From contig SVGS01000011.1 of NCBI GenBank assembly GCA_015056205.1, forward strand, positions 1-64,000: a stretch of DNA of 64,000 bases, written 5' to 3'. Origin of the DNA: Clostridiales bacterium (GTDB lineage: Bacteria; Bacillota; Clostridia; Christensenellales; Aristaeellaceae). The translations under genes were made by a program, and so were the position numbers. Of the stretch, positions 17,696-25,906 are shown piece by piece; position 1 is the stretch's first letter, and each line of letters opens with the position of its first letter. The notes under the pieces were generated by a model, which was given only the letters and a program-made list of their open reading frames with translations, was not told the origin of the DNA and made no database searches.

Positions 17696-20059
17696 ATGGA
17701 AAAACTGCTGCTCCCTTCCGAATTGCCGGAAGGATTTCTGTATACAGATGAAAACGGACTGAAGGAAAGCCAGGTTCAGGAACGGCGGGAACGGGGAATG
17801 GCCAACGTGATGAGCCAGGAGATGGACCGGAGCATCGGGCAGATTCTGGCGAAGAACGTATTCACGCTGTTCAATTTTCTCAACTTTGCCCTGGCGGCCT
17901 GCCTGCTGCTGGTGGGCAGCTACCGGAACATGACTTTTCTCGTGATCGTGATTGCCAACATCCTGATCGGGACGATTCAGGAATACAGGGCGCAGAAAAC
18001 GATCCGGGAGCTTCAGCTGCTGAATGTGCCCAAACTGCACGTGCTGCGGGACGGGAAGGAGATAGAATGCCGGCCGGAAGAAACGGTGGCCGGGGATCTG
18101 AGCATTCTGCGGGCCGGGGACCAGGTAGCCGCGGATTCCATCGTGGTGAGCGGATTCGGGAGCGCGATGGAAAGCCTGCTGACAGGTGAGAGCGACGCGA
18201 TTCCCAAGCGTATCAACGACTGGCTCTATTCCGGAAGCTATATCACGGAGGGCCGGCTGACCGCTCAGATGGTTTATGTGGGGGACGAGAGCTACGCGGG
18301 GCGGCTGACCCGGGAGGCGAAAAAAACCGCGCGGCCGGATTCCCGCCTGATGCACGAGCTGAACCGGCTTATCCGGTTTGACAGCATGGTGCTGGTGCCG
18401 CTGGGCATCTTACTGTTTCTGAAGCAGTGGCTGATCAACAAGCTGCCGCTGACCACGACGGTGCCCGCCTCCGTGGCGGCCATGATCGGCATGATTCCGG
18501 AGGGACTGGTGCTGCTGACCAGCATCGCCATGGCGGTCGGCGTGATCCGGCTGGGCCAGCGCCATACCCTCGTGCAGGAGCTGGCCGGGATCGAGACGCT
18601 GGCCCGCTGCGATACGCTCTGCCTGGACAAGACGGGAACCATCACCACCGGCGAGATGGTGCTGGACCGGATCGAGGGGGTAGAGGCGACGGAGGAGGAG
18701 GCCCGGGCCGGGATGAGCCGCCTGCTGGGCGCATTTGACGAGCACACCGGAACCCTGGACGCGCTCCGCCGGGCTGTGGAACCGGGCACCGAAAAACCCC
18801 GGGCCGTGCTGCCTTTTTCCAGCAAACGAAAGAAATCCGCGGCAACCTTCGGAGACGGAAAGGCCCTGATCATGGGAGCGCCGGAGTTTGTGCTGACAGA
18901 CCGTTTTCCGCCTTCGCTGCGGGAACGCATTGAAACGCTGACGGAGGAAGGAAAGCGGGTGCTGGTGCTGGCGGAGGGGCAGGGACTGGTATCCGAGGAG
19001 ATTCTTCCGGAGGTCCGCCGGATTCTGGGGATTTTCTGCCTGACCGACGAGATCCGTCCGGGGGCGGAGGAGACACTGCGGTATTTCCGGCAGGAGGGGG
19101 TTGACCTGAAGGTAATCAGCGGCGACAATCCCCGGACCGTTTCCCGCGTAGCCAATCTGGCGGGGCTTGAAGGCTGGGATCAGGCGGTGGACGCCTCCGG
19201 GATGTCCCGGGAGGAGCTGGCTCAGGCCTGTGAAACCTGCACCATTTTCGGACGGGTTTCGCCGGAACAGAAGAAAGAACTGGTGGAAATTCTGAAGGAG
19301 CAGGGGCATACCGTAGCCATGACGGGAGACGGCGTCAACGATATCCCCGCCATGAAGGCGGCGGACTGCTCCATTGCCATGGCCGGAGGCTCCGACGCGG
19401 CCCGGCACGCGGCGCAGCTGACCCTGCTGACCAGCGATTTCAGCGTGATGCCGGCCATCGTGCTGGAAGGACGGCGGGTGATCAACAATATCACCCGGGC
19501 CGCCAGCCTTTTCCTGATGAAGACGCTGTTCAGCTTCTGCCTGAGCGTTCTGATGCTGTTTTTCCCGGGGAGCTATCCGTTTCAGCCGATCCAGATGTCG
19601 CTGGTCAGTTCCCTGATGGTCGGCATCCCCGGATTCTTCCTGGCGCTGGAGCCCAACGCCGAGCGCATTCACGGAGATTTTCTGCGGACGATTTTCGAAA
19701 AAGCGATTCCGGGGGGCGCCGCGGTGACGGTCTGCGCGGCCATCTCGATGATTCTGACCGCCTTCGGGTGGGACCGCGCCATGTGCAGCACCATCGCCAC
19801 GATTCTGGCCGGCACCATCGGGTTCACGGTTCTGACGATTACCTGCCTGCCGCTGAACCGGATGCGCGGGATCATGCTGGCGCTGATCGCGGCGGCGTTT
19901 GTGATCATGTGCATCTTTTTCCGGAAAATATTTTTCCTGGAGCCGCTGGACGGAAAGGCCTGGATAGCGCTGATTATCCTGATGGTTCTGGGGTCGGCGA
20001 TGGTCGTCGCGCTGACGAAGGTGATCCGGCAGAAAAAAAGGAAACAGCCGGCCCGGTGA
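17696..20059 (+). CDS. P-type cation-transporting ATPase (CtpE-like)
   Basis: The 787-residue protein has all P-type ATPase parts: actuator domain with LTGESD (about 161), transmembrane helix 4 with MIPEGLVLLTS (about 265), phosphorylation motif DKTGT (aspartate about 311), and hinge GDGVNDIPAMKAADCSIAM (about 543), followed by a group of C-terminal helices. There is no N-terminal heavy-metal domain and no CPC in helix 4, so it is not a copper or zinc pump. PEGL in helix 4 is the pattern of calcium pumps and mycobacterial CtpE; calcium export is likely but not proven. GGAGGACAGGAG lies upstream of the ATG. Confidence 0.92.
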   Translation: MEKLLLPSELPEGFLYTDENGLKESQVQERRERGMANVMSQEMDRSIGQILAKNVFTLFNFLNFALAACLLLVGSYRNMTFLVIVIANILIGTIQEYRAQKTIRELQLLNVPKLHVLRDGKEIECRPEETVAGDLSILRAGDQVAADSIVVSGFGSAMESLLTGESDAIPKRINDWLYSGSYITEGRLTAQMVYVGDESYAGRLTREAKKTARPDSRLMHELNRLIRFDSMVLVPLGILLFLKQWLINKLPLTTTVPASVAAMIGMIPEGLVLLTSIAMAVGVIRLGQRHTLVQELAGIETLARCDTLCLDKTGTITTGEMVLDRIEGVEATEEEARAGMSRLLGAFDEHTGTLDALRRAVEPGTEKPRAVLPFSSKRKKSAATFGDGKALIMGAPEFVLTDRFPPSLRERIETLTEEGKRVLVLAEGQGLVSEEILPEVRRILGIFCLTDEIRPGAEETLRYFRQEGVDLKVISGDNPRTVSRVANLAGLEGWDQAVDASGMSREELAQACETCTIFGRVSPEQKKELVEILKEQGHTVAMTGDGVNDIPAMKAADCSIAMAGGSDAARHAAQLTLLTSDFSVMPAIVLEGRRVINNITRAASLFLMKTLFSFCLSVLMLFFPGSYPFQPIQMSLVSSLMVGIPGFFLALEPNAERIHGDFLRTIFEKAIPGGAAVTVCAAISMILTAFGWDRAMCSTIATILAGTIGFTVLTITCLPLNRMRGIMLALIAAAFVIMCIFFRKIFFLEPLDGKAWIALIILMVLGSAMVVALTKVIRQKKRKQPAR

Positions 20060-20077
20060 TTCCGCCGGTGAACAAAG

Positions 20078-20106
20078 TTGTTTTTACGCCCGGAATCTGG
20101 TATACT
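20078..20106 (+). promoter_or_regulatory. Promoter of the secreted repeat-protein gene
   Basis: TTGTTT and TATACT are 17 bases apart, 55 bases before the start codon. It may also serve glgB downstream. Confidence 0.7.
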
Positions 20107-20160
20107 GAAACGGAAGAAAGACGGATTCTTTCGGCAGGGAAAAGAACTGCGGGGGAATGG

Positions 20161-21180
20161 ATGAAACCGATGAAAAGAAAAAGATGGATAGCGGCGGTCC
20201 TCGCGCTGAGCCTCCTGGCCGCCTTTGCCGGATCTGCCGGAGCGGAAGCGCGGCCTTTGGAGGAAAAAAAGAACGGAAAGACGGTTCGCGTGACCTGGGT
20301 GGATGAGGCGGATCAGCCGGCCGCCGGGCCGGAGGGATACGCCTGCGTCCGGTATACCTACAGCGGGAAGAGCGTGACGGAAAGCTATACGGACACGGAA
20401 GGGAAGCCCTGCATGGCCGGCGGCGGCTATTACGGCCGGACGGAGACGAGGGACGGGAAAAACCGGATCACGGAGATCCGGTATCTGGACGCGGAGGGCG
20501 GCCTGACGCTGAATGCCTGGGGGTACGCCCGGGTGACCTTCACCTATACCGGATTCGGCGCCATACGCAGGCTGTCCTATTACGGAACGGGCAAGAAGCG
20601 GGTGAACGTTCCCTCGCTGGGCTACGCGGCCATCGAATATGACTACCGCGGGCAGACGATGACCGGCCGGACCTATGTGAACGCCGGCGGCCGGGCGGTG
20701 GATACGGCGCTGGGCTACGCTTCCATGACCCAGAAGGTGAACAAGAAGAATCAGATCACCGGTATTTCCTATGAGCACGCGAACGGCACGCCGGCGCTTT
20801 GCGAGGAAGGGTGGAGTTCCTGCGAAATCCAGCGGGACAAGGACGGAAGGGAAACCCGGATCAGCTATTACGGCACGGATAAAAACCCCGTCAACGGCGC
20901 CGCAGGATATGCCCGGGAGGAGATCCGGTATCCCTCGGAACGGGAAAAGCGCATCACCCGGTACGACGCCGCGGGGAATCCCGTCGCCTGGGAAGGCGGA
21001 TATATCACGCTGGTTCAGACGATGAAGAACGGCCGGGTGATCCGGGAAACCTTCCTGGATGCCGCCGGGAACCGGATCGCCAGAGCGGACGGAACCGGAG
21101 CGCTGAACTACAGCTATGACGCGGAAGGACAACTGACGGAAACCGCCGCGGAACCGATTACGGCGGAAACCAACCCATAA
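20161..21180 (+). CDS. Secreted protein with tandem Gly/Tyr (YD/WG-like) repeats
   Basis: A 339-residue protein with a Sec signal peptide (MKPMKRKRWIAAVLALSLLA, cleavage probably after GSAGAEA, about residue 29). The mature part is built of about six degenerate repeats of 45-50 residues, each with a GYA...Y pattern, a short basic turn and a YYGxxGKPVN-like segment. These resemble WG/YD-type extracellular beta repeats; I do not recognise an enzyme domain. The reading frame is open upstream, but only this ATG starts a signal peptide. Its stop is 25 bases from glgB, so the two are probably co-transcribed. Confidence 0.75.
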   Translation: MKPMKRKRWIAAVLALSLLAAFAGSAGAEARPLEEKKNGKTVRVTWVDEADQPAAGPEGYACVRYTYSGKSVTESYTDTEGKPCMAGGGYYGRTETRDGKNRITEIRYLDAEGGLTLNAWGYARVTFTYTGFGAIRRLSYYGTGKKRVNVPSLGYAAIEYDYRGQTMTGRTYVNAGGRAVDTALGYASMTQKVNKKNQITGISYEHANGTPALCEEGWSSCEIQRDKDGRETRISYYGTDKNPVNGAAGYAREEIRYPSEREKRITRYDAAGNPVAWEGGYITLVQTMKNGRVIRETFLDAAGNRIARADGTGALNYSYDAEGQLTETAAEPITAETNP

Positions 21181-21205
21181 ACAAGGCTGACAGGAGGTCT
21201 GAACC

Positions 21206-23233
21206 ATGGATGTGAATACACTGTTTCCTCCCTTTGAGATTACCTCCATCGACCCGTGGCTGGAGCCCTACGCGGGAGAGCTGGAGCTGCGGATGAACCG
21301 CTTCAAGGAAAGACGCTGGCAGATCGTGGAAGGAGCGGAAACGCTGACCGATTTCGCCAACGGGCATCTTTACTTCGGCTTCCACCGGACGGAAGACGGA
21401 TGGGTTTTCCGGGAATGGCTTCCCGGCGCGGATGAAGTGCGCCTGATCGGGGATTTTAACGAGTGGAATCACGACAGCCATCCGCTGGCGCGCGGAGAGA
21501 ACGGCAACTGGGAGATCGTTCTCAAAGGACGGGACGCCCTGAAAAACGGCCAGTATGTGAAGCTCTGGGTGCGGAAGGGCGAGAACTGGTTCGAGCGGCT
21601 TCCGGCCTACAGCGTCAAGGTCAGCATGGACGAGGAATTCAAAAAGCTGTGCACGCAGGTCTGGGTTCCGGAGGAGCCCTTCCCGTGGACGGACGAAGCC
21701 TTCCGGCGCCGCCAGCCGGAGGCACCCCTGATCTATGAGGCGCATGTGGGCATGGCCCAGGACAAGGAAGGAATCGGAACCTACCGGGAGTTCGCCGATC
21801 TGGTTCTGCCGAGGATCCGGCACCTGGGCTACAACACCATTCAGCTGATGGCGATTCAGGAGCATCCCTATTACGGCAGCTTCGGCTACCAGGTGACCAA
21901 TTTCTTCGCGGCCGCCCACTGGTACGGCGCGCCGGAGGATCTGAAGTACCTGATCAACAAGGCCCACGAGATGGGGATCCGGGTGCTGCTGGACGTGGTG
22001 CACAGCCACGCCTGCCCGAACACGGGCGAAGGACTGTACCTGCAGGACGGCACGGACGAACAGTATTTCCTCAGCGGGGACCGGGGATGGCATCCGGCCT
22101 GGGGGACCAAGCTGTTCAACTACGGCCGGGTGGAGGTGCTGCACTTCCTGCTGAGCAATCTGAAGTTCTGGCTGACGGAATACCATTTTGACGGATTCCG
22201 GTTCGACGGCGTCACCAGCATGATTTACCATGATCACGGCCTGGGTTCCGCTTTTACGAACTACGGCATGTACTTCAGCATGAACACGGATCTGGAGGCC
22301 ATCAACTATCTGCAGCTGGCCAACGAGCTGATCCATGAGGTGAACCCCAACGCGCTGAGCATTGCCGAGGACATGAGCGGCATGCCCGGCATGTGCCTGA
22401 AGATCGAACAGGGCGGCATCGGTTTTGATTACCGGCTGAGCATGGGGGAACCGGACTACTGGATCAAGCTGCTGAAGGAAACCCGGGACGAAGACTGGCA
22501 GATGCACGCGCTCTGGCATGAGATGACGAGCCGCCGGCCCCAGGAGAAGGTGATCGGCTACTGCGAGAGCCACGACCAGGCGCTGGTCGGGGACAAGACG
22601 ATTCTCTTCCGCATGGCGGACGCCGAGATGTATACCGGAATGATGAAGGACTATCATTCCATGACGATGGACCGGGCGATCGAGCTGCACAAGATCATCC
22701 GCCTGTTCACCATGAGCACCGGCGGAAACGGCTATCTGAACTTTATGGGCAATGAATTCGGCCATCCGGAATGGATCGATTTCCCGCGGGAAGGAAACGG
22801 ATGGAGCTATAAATACTGCAGACGGCAGTGGTCCCTGGTGGACAATCCCGATCTGAAATATGAATGGCTGAACGAGTTTGACCGGGCGATGATCACGATG
22901 GCCCGGGAGCACCGGCTGCTGGACGATCCGTACGCCGCCAGCCTGTGGATCGATCCCGACCGGAAGATTATCACCTACAGCCGGGGAAAGCTGCTGTTTG
23001 TGGTCAACTTCCACTGCAGCTATTCCGAACCGGCCTTCTTCCTGCACACCCATACGGTCGGTGAAGGAAAGTTCAAGGTCATCCTGAGCACCGACGAATG
23101 GCGTTTCGGCGGAGCGGGACTGATTCAGCATGACTACGTGTATCAGACGGAATACCGGGAAGGCCAGGGGCTGGGGTTCAATGTCTATTCCCCCTGCCGG
23201 ACGGCGATGGTTCTGGCCCGGATCAGCGACTGA
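21206..23233 (+). CDS. glgB: 1,4-alpha-glucan branching enzyme, eukaryote-like type
   Basis: The 675-residue enzyme cuts alpha-1,4 glucan chains and rejoins them by alpha-1,6 links, making glycogen branches. A CBM48 domain (about 50-150, FREWLPGADEVRLIGDFNEW) precedes the GH13 barrel. Catalytic residues are the nucleophile aspartate of DGFRFDGV (about 334), the acid glutamate of IAEDMSG (about 388) and the aspartate of ESHDQ (about 457). Segments such as FGYQVTNFFA, MGNEFGHPEWIDFPREGN and CRRQWSLVD follow the eukaryotic (GH13 subfamily 8) pattern rather than the usual bacterial GlgB. AGGAGG precedes the ATG. Glycogen phosphorylase lies 9 kb downstream. Confidence 0.94.
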   Translation: MDVNTLFPPFEITSIDPWLEPYAGELELRMNRFKERRWQIVEGAETLTDFANGHLYFGFHRTEDGWVFREWLPGADEVRLIGDFNEWNHDSHPLARGENGNWEIVLKGRDALKNGQYVKLWVRKGENWFERLPAYSVKVSMDEEFKKLCTQVWVPEEPFPWTDEAFRRRQPEAPLIYEAHVGMAQDKEGIGTYREFADLVLPRIRHLGYNTIQLMAIQEHPYYGSFGYQVTNFFAAAHWYGAPEDLKYLINKAHEMGIRVLLDVVHSHACPNTGEGLYLQDGTDEQYFLSGDRGWHPAWGTKLFNYGRVEVLHFLLSNLKFWLTEYHFDGFRFDGVTSMIYHDHGLGSAFTNYGMYFSMNTDLEAINYLQLANELIHEVNPNALSIAEDMSGMPGMCLKIEQGGIGFDYRLSMGEPDYWIKLLKETRDEDWQMHALWHEMTSRRPQEKVIGYCESHDQALVGDKTILFRMADAEMYTGMMKDYHSMTMDRAIELHKIIRLFTMSTGGNGYLNFMGNEFGHPEWIDFPREGNGWSYKYCRRQWSLVDNPDLKYEWLNEFDRAMITMAREHRLLDDPYAASLWIDPDRKIITYSRGKLLFVVNFHCSYSEPAFFLHTHTVGEGKFKVILSTDEWRFGGAGLIQHDYVYQTEYREGQGLGFNVYSPCRTAMVLARISD

Positions 23234-23319
23234 TCCGGCCGGCCGGAAAACCGGCCGGAGCGGGATTGAAAACAGAATAAAAAAACGCCTGAAAACGCCC
23301 GGAAACGGTGAAAAAACAG

Positions 23320-23348
23320 TTGCCACACGCCGGAAAGTATGTTATACT
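23320..23348 (+). promoter_or_regulatory. Promoter of the rimP-nusA-infB operon
   Basis: TTGCCA and TATACT are 17 bases apart. The whole promoter lies within a 39-bp palindrome (next entry). Transcription would start near 23355, leaving a leader of about 180 bases before rimP. Confidence 0.8.
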
Positions 23349-23361
23349 TCCCGGCGTGTGG
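23323..23361 (+). promoter_or_regulatory. 39-bp near-perfect palindrome over the rimP promoter (candidate operator)
   Basis: CCACACGCCGG (23323-23333) is inverted as CCGGCGTGTGG (23351-23361), and inside it AAGTAT (23335-23340) is inverted as ATACTT (23344-23349). Only one position (23334/23350) fails to pair, and the centre is GTT. The palindrome spans the -35, the spacer, the -10 and the start site. A new transcript would contain only the right arm, so it acts as DNA rather than as an RNA hairpin. Just downstream, CCACAC (23366-23371) can pair with the right arm's GTGTGG to make a 5'-end hairpin in the mRNA. Confidence 0.75.
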
Positions 23362-23426
23362 GTAACCACACCATCAGATATGGCATAACGCCTTGAAAGA
23401 AGGGTTTAACGGTAAGAGTGGAAACA

Positions 23427-23464
23427 GCCCGAATGCTGCAGAGTACGGTTCATCCGGCATGGGC
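23427..23464 (+). promoter_or_regulatory. Leader hairpin upstream of rimP
   Basis: GCCC (23427-23430) pairs with GGGC (23461-23464) and ATGC (23433-23436) pairs with GCAT (23457-23460), with a GA bulge. It precedes the terminator-like stem and could be an antiterminator or a ligand-binding part of the leader. No known riboswitch consensus was recognised. This hairpin, the palindrome and the terminator are what the 302-base stretch between glgB and rimP holds. Confidence 0.45.
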
Positions 23465-23468
23465 CGGG

Positions 23469-23511
23469 GAGCGGAGGCGGCAGAAGTGGGTGTTTGTTTT
23501 CCGCTCTTTTT
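23469..23511 (+). terminator. Attenuator-like terminator in the rimP leader
   Basis: GAGCGGA (23469-23475) pairs with TCCGCTC (23500-23506) and is followed by five T, 25 bases before rimP. Since the operon promoter lies upstream of it, this would stop transcription before the genes unless read-through is allowed. Confidence 0.6.
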
Positions 23512-23535
23512 GATTGCCTGAAACAGGAGAAGCGC

Positions 23536-24072
23536 ATGGCCAAAGCGGGACGCACAGCCGGCATAGAGCCCCGATGCCGGAAGATCGCGGAACAGATGGG
23601 GTACGAGCTGGTGGAAATCGCCATGGACCGGGAACCGGCGGGGATGATGCTCCGATTCTACATCGACCGGCCGGAAGGCATTTCGCTGGATGACTGTGAA
23701 GCCTATCACAAGGCGGTCAGAGCCCTGGCGGATGAAATTGATTACGACTATATGGAGGTTTCCTCGCCGGGGATTGACCGTCCGCTGAAAACGGAGCGGG
23801 ACTTCGAGCGGAATCTGGGAAGCGAGATCGAGGTGCACCTGTTCCGGCCTCTGGAGGGGAGCAAACGCTGGACCGGGATTCTGGCCGGCCTGGAGGGGAC
23901 GGATATCCTGCTGGAGACAGACGGGGAAACGAGACGGATTCCACGCAAATCCGCCTCTCTGGTGAAACCGGTGGTGGACATGGAAGGCGTGGAAGACGTG
24001 GACCTGAGCGGAGACGAACCGGAACCGGAACAAGCGGTTCCTGAGAATGAGACAGAAAGGAACGAGACATGA
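23536..24072 (+). CDS. rimP: Ribosome maturation factor RimP
   Basis: RimP helps assemble the 30S subunit. The 178-residue protein has the family's N-terminal domain (EQMGYELVEIAMDREPAGMMLRFYIDRPEGISLDDCE), the DYMEVSSPGIDRPLK signature and an Sm-like C-terminal domain. The frame is open upstream to 23494, but AGGAGA lies five bases before this ATG and conserved sequence begins after it. It has an acidic C-terminal tail. It overlaps nusA by four bases (ATGA) and is the first gene of the operon. Confidence 0.95.
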   Translation: MAKAGRTAGIEPRCRKIAEQMGYELVEIAMDREPAGMMLRFYIDRPEGISLDDCEAYHKAVRALADEIDYDYMEVSSPGIDRPLKTERDFERNLGSEIEVHLFRPLEGSKRWTGILAGLEGTDILLETDGETRRIPRKSASLVKPVVDMEGVEDVDLSGDEPEPEQAVPENETERNET

Positions 24073-25250
24073 AATCCGAGATCGTGGAAGCCATCAAACT
24101 GCTGGCGAAGGAAAAGGAAATCAGCGAGGAATCCCTGTTCAATACTATCGAGGAGGCCCTGAAGGCGGCCTACCGGAAGAATCTTCCGAAGGGCGAGACC
24201 GCGCCGAACAATCTGGACGTGACCGTGAACCGGGAAACCGGCGCCCTGTCCGTTTACGCGCGGAAGCTGATTCTGGAAGAGGTCGAGGATCCGACCAACC
24301 AGATTACGCTGGAGGACGCCCAGAAGATCAATCCCGGGTATCAGATGGGGGATATCGCCGAAGTGGACGTGACTCCCAAGGGCTTCCTGAGAGTGGCGGC
24401 CCAGACCGCCAAGCAGGTGATTATCCAGCATATCCGCGAAGCGGAGCGCGGAAAGATCTACGACGAATACGTGGAGAAGGAGAGCGAAATCCTGACCGGT
24501 ATCGTGGAACGGATCGAGCCCCGCGCGGCTTATGTGGATCTGGGCCGGACCGAGGGCGTGCTCGAAAAGGACGAGATGATTCCCGGCGAGGTGCTGCGGG
24601 ACGGCGATCATATCAAGGTCTACATCCTGGAGGTGCACCGGGAGAGCCGGAGCTCTTCCTATACGCCTCAGGTGTATGTGAGCCGGATTCATCCCAACCT
24701 GGTCAAGCGGCTGTTTGAGATGGAGGTTCCCGAGATTGCCGGCGGCATCGTTGTGATCAAGAACATCGCGCGCGAGGCGGGGAGCCGCACCAAGATCGCC
24801 GTTCACAGCACGGATGTGCTGATCGATCCCGTAGGCGCCTGCGTGGGACAGCGCGGCGGCCGCGTGGACCGGGTGGTTACCGAGCTGAAGGGCGAGAAGA
24901 TCGATATTATCAAGTGGAGCAGCAATCCGGCGGAGTTTGTCGCCAACGCCCTGAACCCGGCCCATGTGCTGAGCGTATATCAGGCCAGGGATGAGAAGGC
25001 GTTCCGGGTAATCGTTCCGGACAATCAGCTGAGCCTGGCCATCGGCAAGGAAGGACAGAACGCCCGGCTGGCCGCGAAGCTGACCGGATGGAAGATCGAC
25101 ATCAAGAGCCAGAGCCAGGCGGCGGAAATGAACGACATGGTGGACGAGAACGGCGAAGTGACGGAATATGTCCAGGTGGAAACCCCGACGTATGACAGCT
25201 TCACCATGGACTTCGATACCAGCATGGACAGCGAGGATGACACGATGTAA
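24069..25250 (+). CDS. nusA: Transcription elongation factor NusA
   Basis: The 393-residue protein has the NusA N-terminal RNA-polymerase-binding domain (KSEIVEAIKLLAKEKEISEE), an S1 domain (GIVERIEPRAAYVDLGRTEGVLE, from about residue 140) and two KH domains (PVGACVGQRGGRVDRVVTEL near 255 and AIGKEGQNARLAAKLTGWKIDI near 320). NusA promotes pausing and intrinsic termination. It lacks the extra C-terminal repeats of the proteobacterial protein, as usual in Firmicutes. As a termination factor it is a natural candidate for autoregulation through the upstream leader. Confidence 0.97.
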   Translation: MKSEIVEAIKLLAKEKEISEESLFNTIEEALKAAYRKNLPKGETAPNNLDVTVNRETGALSVYARKLILEEVEDPTNQITLEDAQKINPGYQMGDIAEVDVTPKGFLRVAAQTAKQVIIQHIREAERGKIYDEYVEKESEILTGIVERIEPRAAYVDLGRTEGVLEKDEMIPGEVLRDGDHIKVYILEVHRESRSSSYTPQVYVSRIHPNLVKRLFEMEVPEIAGGIVVIKNIAREAGSRTKIAVHSTDVLIDPVGACVGQRGGRVDRVVTELKGEKIDIIKWSSNPAEFVANALNPAHVLSVYQARDEKAFRVIVPDNQLSLAIGKEGQNARLAAKLTGWKIDIKSQSQAAEMNDMVDENGEVTEYVQVETPTYDSFTMDFDTSMDSEDDTM

Positions 25251-25268
25251 CCCTGAAGGAGCCGGGAC

Positions 25269-25559
25269 ATGAAGACGAAGAAGACCCCGATGCGGATGTG
25301 CGTCGGATGCCGGGAAAGCCGGGACAAGCGGGATCTGATCCGGGTCGTACGGAGCCCGGACGGGGAGGTTTCCCTGGATCCCACCGGAAAAAAACCGGGC
25401 AGGGGCGCCTATGTGTGCCGGAAGGCGGAATGCCTGAAGCTGGCGATCAAACGCAGGCAGCTGGAAAGACAGCTGGAAATTACGCTGACGGAGGAAGTCA
25501 GCCGGGGCCTGCAACTGGCTATGGAACAGGCTCAGGCGGCTGAAAAGCAGGATGAATGA
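25269..25559 (+). CDS. rnpM: RNase P modulator RnpM (YlxR)
   Basis: A 96-residue YlxR-family protein with the signature MRMCVGCRESRDKRDLIRVVR at the N-terminus (two parts of the motif split at CRES) and GRGAYVC. The family binds the RNase P RNA and modulates its activity in Bacillus. It starts 18 bases after nusA behind GAAGGAG and overlaps ylxQ by eight bases, the normal order in this operon. Confidence 0.92.
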   Translation: MKTKKTPMRMCVGCRESRDKRDLIRVVRSPDGEVSLDPTGKKPGRGAYVCRKAECLKLAIKRRQLERQLEITLTEEVSRGLQLAMEQAQAAEKQDE

Positions 25560-25839
25560 CACGGAGCTGAAAGGAATCATGGGCCTGTGCGTCCGGGCCG
25601 GACAGGCGGTTTTCGGAGAAGAGGGATGCATGCGGGCCCTGAATTCCGGGACGTGCGGCGTGCTTCTGCTGGACGGGGAGATTTCCCCGAAAAGCCGGAA
25701 ACGCTACGAGGAAGCCTGCGGCAGGACCGGGACGCCGGTGCGGCTGCTGCCGGGCGGACTGATTCTGGCGGCTACCGGACGGCCCGGAATGGCGATGGCC
25801 GTTCAAAAAGGTTCTTTCTCGGTTCGGTTGACCGGCTGA
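25552..25839 (+). CDS. ylxQ: L7Ae-family ribosomal-protein-like protein YlxQ
   Basis: The 95-residue protein has the L7Ae/L30e RNA-binding fold pattern: GIMGLCVRAGQAVFGEE at the N-terminus, then LLLDGEISPKSRKRYEEAC. YlxQ proteins bind kink-turn-like RNA, and their exact target is unclear. It overlaps rnpM, and the order rnpM-ylxQ-infB is conserved in Firmicutes. Confidence 0.88.
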   Translation: MNDTELKGIMGLCVRAGQAVFGEEGCMRALNSGTCGVLLLDGEISPKSRKRYEEACGRTGTPVRLLPGGLILAATGRPGMAMAVQKGSFSVRLTG

Positions 25840-25906
25840 TCGTCACAGGTTGGCCTGCACAGATATACAAGATTGTTGCCGTTAAGGCTGGAGGGACAAA
25901 CGTCGA

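Noticed and set aside
23239..23258. CCGGCCGG-AAAA-CCGGCCGG hairpin just after glgB as a terminator
   Set aside because: The stem is perfect but there is no following T run; termination could not be supported from sequence.
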